DNA from: VXYL01 sp965199915
GTDB taxonomy: Bacteria > Pseudomonadota > Gammaproteobacteria > Pseudomonadales > Azotimanducaceae
Assembly (NCBI GenBank): GCA_965199915.1
Contig: OZ241348.1
Location: 1,488,001-1,552,000, forward strand
Direction of reading: 5' to 3'
Length of the DNA: 64,000 nucleotides
The first letter of the stretch is position 1. Each line of letters begins with the position of its first letter. The translations under genes were made by a program, and so were the position numbers. The notes under the pieces were generated by a model. That model worked only from the letters and a program-made list of their open reading frames with translations. It was not told where the DNA came from and made no database searches. Of this stretch, positions 21,312 through 29,353 are shown piece after piece.

Positions 21312-23144
21312 ATGTTCGACTCCGATCCTCTGGCGCAACCACACGATGGCGAGAGGCGCATCCGCCGGGCGCTGTGGTGGTCGTTGGCGGTGGCGATTGC
21401 GATCGCCGGCCTCGTTGCGGCGCTCTTGCTATCGCGCCCTTCGGCCCCGGCCAGCTCCGCCGCAACACCCGCCTCGATTGCGCCCCGACCGCACCATGCG
21501 TCGCATGTGGCGCCGCCACTGCCGTTCTCCGACATCACCGCCGCCGCCGGCATCGACTTCGCACACCACACCGGCGCGTATGGCGAGCGCTTGCTGCCGG
21601 AGACGATGGGCGGCGGCGTGGCGTTCCTGGACTACGACAACGACGGCGATCAAGATCTGCTGCTCGTGAACTCGGCCCCTTGGCCGTGGCGCGCCGCCAA
21701 GCCGGTGGCGGGATCGCGCCTGTACCGCAACCGCGGCGACGGCGTCTTTGCCGACGTGTCGGCGCCGGCGGGCGTCGACTTTCCCCTCTACGGCATGGGG
21801 GTCGCCGTGGGCGACTACGACGCCGACGGTTTTGTGGACGTGTATCTCACCGCCGTCGGCGGCAACCGGCTGCTCCGCAACGTGGCCGGCGAGCGTTTTG
21901 TCGACGTTACGGCGGCGGCCGGAGTCGGCGGCGCCCAAGACGCTTGGAGCACCAGCGCGGCGTTCTTCGACGGCGACGGCGACGGCGATCTCGACCTCTT
22001 CGTGTGCAACTACGTCGCTTGGTCGCCGCGCATCGATCGCGCCGTTGACTTCCGGCTGACCGGCATTGGCCGCGCCTACGGGCCGCCGACGGACTTCGCC
22101 GGCACCGACTCCGTGCTCTACCGCAACGACGGGGGCGCGTTCGTGGACGTGTCCGCGGCGGCGGGTGTGCAGGTGCGCCACCCGGCCACCGGCGCGCCGG
22201 TGGGCAAGGCGCTGGCGGTGCGCCCGCTGGACGTGAACGGCGACGGGCGCATGGACCTCGCCGTCGCCAACGACACGGTGGGCAACTTCCTGTTTGTGAA
22301 CGAGGGCGGCGGCCGCTTCCGCGAAACCGGCGCCGACGCGGGTTTCGCGTTCGACACGTCCGGCGCCGCCACCGGCGCGATGGGCATAGACGCGGCGCGC
22401 TATGCGAACGACGACCGTCTCGCCATCGCCATCGGCAACTTCGCCAACGAGATGTCCTCGTTCTACGTGCAACGCCCCGGCGAGCGCTTGTTCAGCGACG
22501 ACGCGGTGGTCGTTGGCGTCGGCGCGCCGAGCCGCCGCGCGCTCACGTTCGGATTGCTGTTCGCCGACCTCGATCTCGATGGCGCCGCCGACCTTATCGC
22601 CGCCAACGGCCATGTGGAGCCGGAGATCAACCAAGTGCAGGCAAGTCAACACTACACGCAAGCGGCGCAACTGTTCTGGAACTGTGGGAGCGCGTGCGGC
22701 TGGCGCTATGCGCCGGCCGAGCGCGTCGGCGACTTGGCGAAGCCGTTGGTGGGCCGCGGCGCCGCCTACGCGGACATCGACGGCGACGGCGACTTGGACC
22801 TCGCCCTCACGCAGGCCGGCGGCCGGCCGGCGCTGCTGCGCAACGACCAAGACACCGGCCACCACTGGGCGCGCTTCTCCCTTGTGGGCGCGCCGCCCAA
22901 TCGCCACGCCATCGGCGCGGTCGTCTCGCTGCGCGCGGGGGGCGCAACCCAAACGCGCACGGTGATGCCGGCGCGCAGCTACCTCGCGCAGGTGGAGCTG
23001 CCCGTGACCTTCGGCTTGGGCGCGGCGAGCCATGTCGACGAGGTCGTCGTGCGTTGGCCGGATGGCAGCGAAGATCGGTGGACCGACCTGCCCGCGAACC
23101 AACACCACGCGTTGCGCGTCGGCGGAAGCCGCGAGCCGTCTTGA
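21312..23144 (+). CDS. FG-GAP/ASPIC-UnbV (CRTAC1-family) exported protein
   Basis: About 610 residues with an N-terminal transmembrane or signal-anchor helix (about 20-40). A seven-bladed-propeller-type array of FG-GAP/VCBS repeats follows, each with an acidic loop (DYDNDGDQD, DYDADGFVD, DGDGDGDLD, DVNGDGRMD, DIDGDGDLD). The C-terminus is a clear ASPIC/UnbV domain: IGAVVSLRAGG, ARSYLAQVELPVTFGLG, and VVVRWPDGSEDRW. It shares architecture with the first gene of the cluster but lacks the TPRs. The loops probably bind calcium. Its function is unknown; association with the neighbouring cytochrome is inferred from the operon. Confidence 0.8.
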   Translation: MFDSDPLAQPHDGERRIRRALWWSLAVAIAIAGLVAALLLSRPSAPASSAATPASIAPRPHHASHVAPPLPFSDITAAAGIDFAHHTGAYGERLLPETMGGGVAFLDYDNDGDQDLLLVNSAPWPWRAAKPVAGSRLYRNRGDGVFADVSAPAGVDFPLYGMGVAVGDYDADGFVDVYLTAVGGNRLLRNVAGERFVDVTAAAGVGGAQDAWSTSAAFFDGDGDGDLDLFVCNYVAWSPRIDRAVDFRLTGIGRAYGPPTDFAGTDSVLYRNDGGAFVDVSAAAGVQVRHPATGAPVGKALAVRPLDVNGDGRMDLAVANDTVGNFLFVNEGGGRFRETGADAGFAFDTSGAATGAMGIDAARYANDDRLAIAIGNFANEMSSFYVQRPGERLFSDDAVVVGVGAPSRRALTFGLLFADLDLDGAADLIAANGHVEPEINQVQASQHYTQAAQLFWNCGSACGWRYAPAERVGDLAKPLVGRGAAYADIDGDGDLDLALTQAGGRPALLRNDQDTGHHWARFSLVGAPPNRHAIGAVVSLRAGGATQTRTVMPARSYLAQVELPVTFGLGAASHVDEVVVRWPDGSEDRWTDLPANQHHALRVGGSREPS

Positions 23145-23172
23145 AAACGCTTGAAACCACTTGGGGTTGCAC

Positions 23173-24090
23173 ATGGCCACGAAAACAGCACAATTGGCGC
23201 GCATGGTGAAGCAATTCCTCGTCGCCCCGGGCGAACATGTGAATTTGGCGTCGGCGCCGACGGTGCCGGCGTGCGCCGATCTCGGCAACAAGAAGCTGCG
23301 CTCGGCGCTCGGCAAGCGCGTGCGGCGCTTCTCAGACCTCCAAGAACGGCTGTACGCGCAGAACAGCCAAGCGTTGCTGCTGGTCTTTCAAGGCATGGAC
23401 GCGGCGGGCAAGGACAGCACGGTCAAACACGTCACCTCGGGCGTGAATCCACAAGGATTTCGGGTGACGAACTTCTCCCGCCCCACCGGCAAGGAGTTGG
23501 AACACAGTTGGCTGCAACGCCACTGGCCGCCGCTGCCGGAGCGGGGCCGCATCGGCATTTTCAACCGCTCGCACTACGAGGAAGCGGTGACGCTGCGCGT
23601 GCATCCCGAATTGCTGCGCGCTCGCAAGCTGCCGCCATCCCTTGCCAACGACGCGTTTTGGCGCGAGCGCCTGTGCGACATCGTGGCGTTCGAGAAACAC
23701 TTGGCCGCGAACGGCACGGCGGTGGTGAAGTTCTTCTTGAACGTGTCCAAGAAGGAACAAAAGCGGCGCCTCTTGGAACGTCTGAACGACCCGGCGAAAA
23801 ACTGGAAGTTCGACCCGTCGGATCTGGCCGCGCGCGGTCGTTGGGACGACTACCAGCGCGCCTACGAAGCCGCCTTCGCGCAAACCAGCACGGCCGAAGC
23901 GCCTTGGTACGTGGTGCCGGCGGACCACAAACCGGCCATGCGCCTCATTGTAGCCACCGTGGTGGTGGAGACGCTGGCGGCGATGAAGCCGCAGTTCCCC
24001 AAGCCCGACCAGCGGCTGCTGGAGGAAATCGCCAAAGCGAAGGTTCGGCTTGGCGTGGAGGATGGCGAGGGCGCCGGGGGAAATCGTTAG
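23173..24090 (+). CDS. ppk2: PPK2-family polyphosphate:nucleotide phosphotransferase
   Basis: About 305 residues. PPK2 enzymes transfer phosphate between polyphosphate and nucleoside mono- or diphosphates. The Walker A motif FQGMDAAGKDSTVKHV, the Walker B region GRIGIFNRSHYEE and the lid-region basic residues (KKEQKRRLLERL) are all present. The HVTSGVNPQGFRVTNF segment resembles the class III, nucleotide-synthesising type, although the class cannot be fixed by eye. The ATG at 23173 is preferred over an upstream TTG. It is separate from the cytochrome cluster in function. Confidence 0.88.
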   Translation: MATKTAQLARMVKQFLVAPGEHVNLASAPTVPACADLGNKKLRSALGKRVRRFSDLQERLYAQNSQALLLVFQGMDAAGKDSTVKHVTSGVNPQGFRVTNFSRPTGKELEHSWLQRHWPPLPERGRIGIFNRSHYEEAVTLRVHPELLRARKLPPSLANDAFWRERLCDIVAFEKHLAANGTAVVKFFLNVSKKEQKRRLLERLNDPAKNWKFDPSDLAARGRWDDYQRAYEAAFAQTSTAEAPWYVVPADHKPAMRLIVATVVVETLAAMKPQFPKPDQRLLEEIAKAKVRLGVEDGEGAGGNR

Positions 24091-24125
24091 CGCACTTGCC
24101 CGCCGAAGACCGCGTCGGCAGCCCG

Positions 24126-26927
24126 TCAGCGAGGCCTGGCGCTGGTGGAGAGGTTGGCGATGTCTCCAGTGGGGCTTTCAAGCAGGTTCACCACATCGAT
24201 GTCCTGCTCGGCGGCGATGTGGAGCCGCCACTTGCCGCTGCCGTTGCCCAAGGCGCCGGTCAATCCGGCGTCCCCGGCCTCGAGTTGTTGCGACGTGACC
24301 ATTCGCGCGGCGCCGGCGTCCAGCCGCAGATGCACCGCCCGCGTTCCCTCTCGGCCTCGGTCGTCGATGCCGACGATTGTCACGAACGGCCGCTGGTTGG
24401 TTGGGTTGACCAGCCGCAGTTTGCTCACTTGCCTGGTGTTGCTGGCGGGATTGAAAAACGGCACCTCGTGCCGTTTGTTCGGGCCGGCCACGACATCGTG
24501 CATGCTCGTTACGAAGCCGTCCTTGCTGCGCGCGTAGGCGAGCGTATGGACACCCGGCGGCACGCCCTCGAACTCCAGCCGCCAGTGGCCATCGCCAAGG
24601 CCGAAACCCGCGCTGATTCCCTTCGCCGGGTTCCCATCCGCCAAGTCGTCCGAGTTGAAATGCCGCGAAACACCCGGCGCGAGGTCGAACGCCAACGGGC
24701 CGCGCCGGCGACCCGCGTCGTCCACGGCATGCAGCGAGACGGTTGCCCTCGTCGCCCGATAGTTCGACATGCGCGCGAAACCCTGCTGCGCGGCGTCCCG
24801 CGCTGATGCGAAAAAAGGCGCGCGATAGCCGGGTTCGCCGCTCACCACGGCAACCCACGACACCGGCGCCGGAAACGTGGAGAGATTGGTCAATTTGCCG
24901 CCGGGCGTTTCCAGCAAGTTCATCACGTCGATGGGCTGACTCGGCACCACCAGCAAGCGCCACTTCCCCTCGCCGTCGCCCAGCGCGCCATCGAGCGTTG
25001 CGCCGCCGCGCTCTAGTTCGCCTGCGGAGACGCTGCGTGCCTCCCCGGCGGGCAAGTTCAGGCTTACGGGCCCACCGTCGACGCCTGCGTCGTCAACGGC
25101 GCGGATGATCACGAGGGCGTCCTCCTCGCGCGGGTTGACGAGGCGGAGCATGCTCGCCTGAGCGCGGTTGCTGGCGGGGTTGAAGAACGGCACGATGTAA
25201 TCGCCGGATCGCCGCCGCGCCGCGACATCGTGCATGCTCGTCACGAAACCTTGGCTGGTGCGCACATACGCCAGCACCTCGACGTCCACGTCGGCACGCA
25301 CGCGCAGGCGCCAGTGCCCTTCTCCAGCGCCAACGCCGCGCGGGATGCCTTTGGACGGGTTGCCCTTCTCCAAATCCGTCGAGTTGAAGTGCAGCGCCGC
25401 ATTGGCGCCGATGGGCGACATGACGGGCTCGAACGTCCGCCCGCTGTCGTCGTGCGGGTATATCCACACCCTGCCGGACTTGGCGCTGTGGTTGATGATG
25501 CGCGCGAAACTCTCGCGCCGGCCGTCTCCGGCGGCGAGAAACAGCGGCACGTTGCCGTCGTCCACACAGATTTCGCCCGGCGACAGCCACGGGCAGGCGC
25601 GCGGAAAGAAGTGCGCGAACGGTCCGTACACGTCCCCGCTTTGTTGGCAGCCTCCAGCGCCGCCCGAGAGCACGCCGATCAACGCGCCGTCATGGAACAG
25701 GCCGGAACCACTGCTGCCTCTTTCCGTCAGGCCGTCGTCCCACAGAATGGACAATGCGCCGCGCACAACCATGCGCGCTCCCAACACCGCATCAACTCTG
25801 TCGACCAGGAGGGCACCGCCGGCGTACTTCTTCTCATCGGCGCCCGGATGGTGGATGCCGATGACGGCCGCGGAATCGGCGGGCGGCGACCGGGTCCAAT
25901 CGGCGAAGTCCACCCGCGCAGGCAAGGCGCCCCGCAACTTCAGGAGCGTGGCATCCTGGACGACGCTGGTGGCGAGCAGGGTCGCGCCGCCGTGGACGGT
26001 TACGCCGGCGTCTATGGTAGGGGCACCGCAGGTCGCGCGTTGGAAGAACCAAGTGGTTTCCGCGGAGCCGGCTTGCGCGGCGGTGGAGATGCAATGGTTT
26101 GCGGTAAGGAAGAATGCCTGGCCGCTGCCCGGCGCGCCGGCCAGCAACGTGCCGGTGCAGGCGTAGGTGCCGCCGGCGGACTCGTACAAAACACGCGCCA
26201 CCGCGTCTTCCAGCCCGGCGCGGAACTTCTCGGTCCGGCAGCGGACATCCACATGGTTGGGGCAGGAATACGCCTTGGGTTGCCACGCGGCGGCGTCCCG
26301 GTCGACGGTTCCGTGCGCCACCTTCACCACAACGAAAGAGAACTCCGCCAACGCCATGGTGGACGGCAAGACGATCTCCACGCCGATCGAATCCCCTGGC
26401 ACCGAAGGCGACCACAACACGGCGCCTTGGGCGCCGGGCCGCGCGCCAGCGAACTCCGCCGCGGAGACCACGGCGTGCCGCAACGGCGCGGCTCCCGGCT
26501 TGAAGTACCGCAGTTCGCCGCCGTTGCCCAACTTGGCGGTGAGAGCGACGCGCACGAACGCGGCGCCGGGCGACGCAACGACAACCGCCGCGACGATCCG
26601 GCCATCCTCCAGCGTGGTCCACGTCAGCCGCCGCGCGAGTTCGCCAGCGGCCGGCGTCACCGGCCGGTGGACACCCATGCGAACCGGCCCCGTAGCGCCG
26701 CGGCCCGCGGCCGGCGCCGCTGGTGGCAACGTGGGAAGATCGATCCGGGCGACGGACGCGAGCATTTGCGCATCGGTGTAGTCGCGTTTCGTGTCGGCGT
26801 TGCCAACGCCGGCCGTTTGCGCCCCCGCTGCGGCGGCGAGGCACAAAGCCGCAACGGCGCACGACACTTTCAGCACCGTCGGCGGCTGGCGGGAGCACCC
26901 ATGCCGTGCCGATTGTCCGCGACCCAT
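24126..26927 (-). CDS. secreted trypsin-like serine protease with four C-terminal repeats
   Basis: A protein of 933 residues with an N-terminal signal peptide (cleavage after about AAAAGAQ, residue 37). A chymotrypsin-fold protease domain holds the triad His in LTANHC (about 278), Asp in VVQDATLLKL (about 326) and Ser in GSSGSGLF (about 405), with several paired cysteines. From about 460 to the end are two alternating repeat types of roughly 115 residues. Type A contains GNP(S/A)KGI, HWRL and FVTSMHDV; type B contains GKWRL, IDV(M/V)NLLE and (L/I)(T/A)NLST. The order is A-B-A-B. The repeats look like beta-sandwich modules for surface or substrate binding. The gene stands alone between convergent and same-strand neighbours. 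Confidence 0.8.
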   Translation of the reverse strand: MGRGQSARHGCSRQPPTVLKVSCAVAALCLAAAAGAQTAGVGNADTKRDYTDAQMLASVARIDLPTLPPAAPAAGRGATGPVRMGVHRPVTPAAGELARRLTWTTLEDGRIVAAVVVASPGAAFVRVALTAKLGNGGELRYFKPGAAPLRHAVVSAAEFAGARPGAQGAVLWSPSVPGDSIGVEIVLPSTMALAEFSFVVVKVAHGTVDRDAAAWQPKAYSCPNHVDVRCRTEKFRAGLEDAVARVLYESAGGTYACTGTLLAGAPGSGQAFFLTANHCISTAAQAGSAETTWFFQRATCGAPTIDAGVTVHGGATLLATSVVQDATLLKLRGALPARVDFADWTRSPPADSAAVIGIHHPGADEKKYAGGALLVDRVDAVLGARMVVRGALSILWDDGLTERGSSGSGLFHDGALIGVLSGGAGGCQQSGDVYGPFAHFFPRACPWLSPGEICVDDGNVPLFLAAGDGRRESFARIINHSAKSGRVWIYPHDDSGRTFEPVMSPIGANAALHFNSTDLEKGNPSKGIPRGVGAGEGHWRLRVRADVDVEVLAYVRTSQGFVTSMHDVAARRRSGDYIVPFFNPASNRAQASMLRLVNPREEDALVIIRAVDDAGVDGGPVSLNLPAGEARSVSAGELERGGATLDGALGDGEGKWRLLVVPSQPIDVMNLLETPGGKLTNLSTFPAPVSWVAVVSGEPGYRAPFFASARDAAQQGFARMSNYRATRATVSLHAVDDAGRRRGPLAFDLAPGVSRHFNSDDLADGNPAKGISAGFGLGDGHWRLEFEGVPPGVHTLAYARSKDGFVTSMHDVVAGPNKRHEVPFFNPASNTRQVSKLRLVNPTNQRPFVTIVGIDDRGREGTRAVHLRLDAGAARMVTSQQLEAGDAGLTGALGNGSGKWRLHIAAEQDIDVVNLLESPTGDIANLSTSARPR

Positions 26928-26995
26928 AGCCGAATAGTAGCGAAGCGCTTGGCGCCACGAAACCAACACCCGCCCACGCACGCGCAACTGCTCGC

Positions 26996-29353
26996 CTACT
27001 CCGCGGTTGGCGACGCCGACGCCAGCGCGATCTCCGCTTGCCAGACGACGTTCGGCTCGCGCCACTGCCCCACGCGCACGCGGCGAAGCGCGTAGGACGG
27101 CAACGCCGCGGCCGTGGCGCACCCGCCTTCGGCAAACGCCCCGCGCGCGCCGAAGTGGAAGTCCAAATTGTCGAATCCGGCTTCGCGGCGATGCGCGGGG
27201 AGCGATTGCGGCCGCACCGGATAGGCGTGCAGGAAGAACCTCGCGGCCGTGTCGCTGGCGACGCAAGACGCCTTCGCGAAAATCAGCTCGTCGCCAGCCG
27301 CATACACGTCGAAGCGTGCGCGCGCCACCGGCACCCCCACCGCGGCGTCGCGCAACGCGCGGTATCTCGCGGCAAAGAACGCCTCGCTCCGCCGCACCAT
27401 GCGCGCAACGCCGGGGCCGCCGGCCGGCAACGGCACTTCAGCTTCCCAGACAATGCCTTCGCCGGCCACGATTTGACCGAGCCGAAAGCCGCGCAGCGCC
27501 CACCCCGGCAGCCGCCGACCATGCACGCAGGGATGCCCGCGGCGCAAGTGCGCCCGCCGCAACGCGAATTCGAGGTGGCGGCGCGGTGGCGGCTGTCCGG
27601 CCGCGTGCGTGGCGTCGGCGTGGTTGGCGCGCAGGAAGAAGCGCGTGGTTCGTTCGAAGTCCACGTCGCAAGTCGCGCGCGCGTAAACTAACAGGTCGCC
27701 ACGCAGATACAGGTCGTAATCGGCGCGCAGCACCAGATCGCCTTTGGCGCCGCCTTTGTCGTCGTGGTCGCGCAGCAGCATGTTCAAGAGCGCCGGCGGT
27801 TCGCGCGCGAGCCGTTGACCGGCGTCCTTCACCGACGACAGCTGCAACGTCGTCCACGTCTGTTCGTAGGGCAACCAGCCCGGCCGGCGCAGCACGGTCG
27901 CGAACTCCGCCAGCGCGGAAAGCGAGCCAACACCAAGCGCCGCTACCAGCAGCGCGAACGCGAACCGCGACGCGCCGGTGGGCTGCGCGCCAAGCTCGTT
28001 GCGCAGAGCGGTCGCCGCGGCGACTTCGGGCAGCCGCGCAGCCACCAGCCGCGCCGTGTGGTAGGCGAGCACAAACAACGACGGCACCACCACGCGCAAC
28101 GTCAACTCGCTGAAGTCGTAATCGCCGTACCAATACCACGGCGCAGCCAACAACACGAGCAGTGCCGCGAGGAAGACCGGATCGCGACCGACCGCCGGGC
28201 GCAAGCGCCAAATCAGCACGGCGAGCAGCAAAAACTCGCATAGATACAGCGCCAACACGTCGCCGACCATGCGCCAGCCACTGCTGTAGATTTCCCACAA
28301 CCAACCCCGCGGAAAGTCCAAGGGGCCGCTGGCGAAATAGAGTCCGAGCACACCCGCAAGCAACGGGGCCGCCAGCGCGTTCGGCCACGCCAACATTCGC
28401 CGCGCCGCGCCAACCGAGCCAAAGAAGAGGCCCGCCGCCAACACTCCCAAACCGACTGTCGCGGTTGCGCTCCAGAACGCGCAACACACGAGCAACACCC
28501 CAACGACCGCCAAGAAGCGGCGTTGCGCGCGGAGCTGAACAATGAGCAGCGCGCCCAATCCACCGGCGAGAAAATGGTGCGGCGTGTTGCGAAATTGCAG
28601 GGCGTTGGATAGATAGTCGAGAAACATCGGCCGGTCGCGGGTGATGAGGAAAACCGGGCTTAGGCGCCCGCTCACCCGTTCCCAAAACCGGCTGACACCG
28701 TCCACCGGCCCTTCGCGCAGGACGTATTGCAGGGCGTCCATGCCACTGAACAGCGCGACGCCAACCACCAAGGCGAGCAATGCCGCGCGCAACGAAGGAA
28801 GGCCGCGAACAAACAGCACCGCCAACAAGGCGACGCCGGTCCAAGTCCAAAGCGGCACCAGCCAATTCAACGCCCCGGCGCCCAGCCACTTGCCCAGCAA
28901 TCCCGGCACGACATAGTAGCCAAGGTAGTAGCGAAGCAGCGGCGCCGGGCGGCCCGCATACTCGGTCAAGTACGTTGGCCAAGCGCCGCGCCCGAGGTCC
29001 AAAAACAACGCTCGGTGCGCCACCCAGTCCTGCCCTTCCGGCGTGAACAGTCCTCCCGCGGGAAACGACAGCACAAGGCCAAGCGCCAACAAAGCGACAG
29101 CGATGCCGGAGCGCGAAATCGACGGACGCCGGCCGCCGCGCAACGCGCCAAAGAGCGCAACGGCCAGCAGCGCGGCCAGAGGCGCGCCGATCCACCATTC
29201 GAACCATCCGACCAGCCAGATGCACAGCGGCGCCGCCAAGTAAAGCAACGCCAGCCGGTGTGGCAGGGGCAACTTCGCCGCCGCCGCGCCCCCCTCTTCG
29301 CAACACGAGAGTTGCCGCCCCACCGATCGCAGCCTCGCGCCGATGGATTTCAC
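26996..29353 (-). CDS. polytopic membrane protein with two C-terminal two-cysteine modules
   Basis: A protein of 785 residues with ten or more predicted transmembrane helices up to about residue 490, then a soluble part. The N-terminal membrane layout suggests a GT-C-like fold but no catalytic motif is certain. The soluble part contains two copies (about 545-627 and 680-762) of a module also found in the upstream gene product. Hallmarks are a cysteine after a V(Y)ARATC or FAKASC strand, then (R)FFL(R/H)A, then a second cysteine before a LP..(A)LR.(F/V)R(L/V)GQ ending. The start ATG overlaps the stop of the upstream gene, so the two are co-translated. The role is unknown, possibly cell-surface glycan or lipid transfer. 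Confidence 0.65.
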   Translation of the reverse strand: MKSIGARLRSVGRQLSCCEEGGAAAAKLPLPHRLALLYLAAPLCIWLVGWFEWWIGAPLAALLAVALFGALRGGRRPSISRSGIAVALLALGLVLSFPAGGLFTPEGQDWVAHRALFLDLGRGAWPTYLTEYAGRPAPLLRYYLGYYVVPGLLGKWLGAGALNWLVPLWTWTGVALLAVLFVRGLPSLRAALLALVVGVALFSGMDALQYVLREGPVDGVSRFWERVSGRLSPVFLITRDRPMFLDYLSNALQFRNTPHHFLAGGLGALLIVQLRAQRRFLAVVGVLLVCCAFWSATATVGLGVLAAGLFFGSVGAARRMLAWPNALAAPLLAGVLGLYFASGPLDFPRGWLWEIYSSGWRMVGDVLALYLCEFLLLAVLIWRLRPAVGRDPVFLAALLVLLAAPWYWYGDYDFSELTLRVVVPSLFVLAYHTARLVAARLPEVAAATALRNELGAQPTGASRFAFALLVAALGVGSLSALAEFATVLRRPGWLPYEQTWTTLQLSSVKDAGQRLAREPPALLNMLLRDHDDKGGAKGDLVLRADYDLYLRGDLLVYARATCDVDFERTTRFFLRANHADATHAAGQPPPRRHLEFALRRAHLRRGHPCVHGRRLPGWALRGFRLGQIVAGEGIVWEAEVPLPAGGPGVARMVRRSEAFFAARYRALRDAAVGVPVARARFDVYAAGDELIFAKASCVASDTAARFFLHAYPVRPQSLPAHRREAGFDNLDFHFGARGAFAEGGCATAAALPSYALRRVRVGQWREPNVVWQAEIALASASPTAE

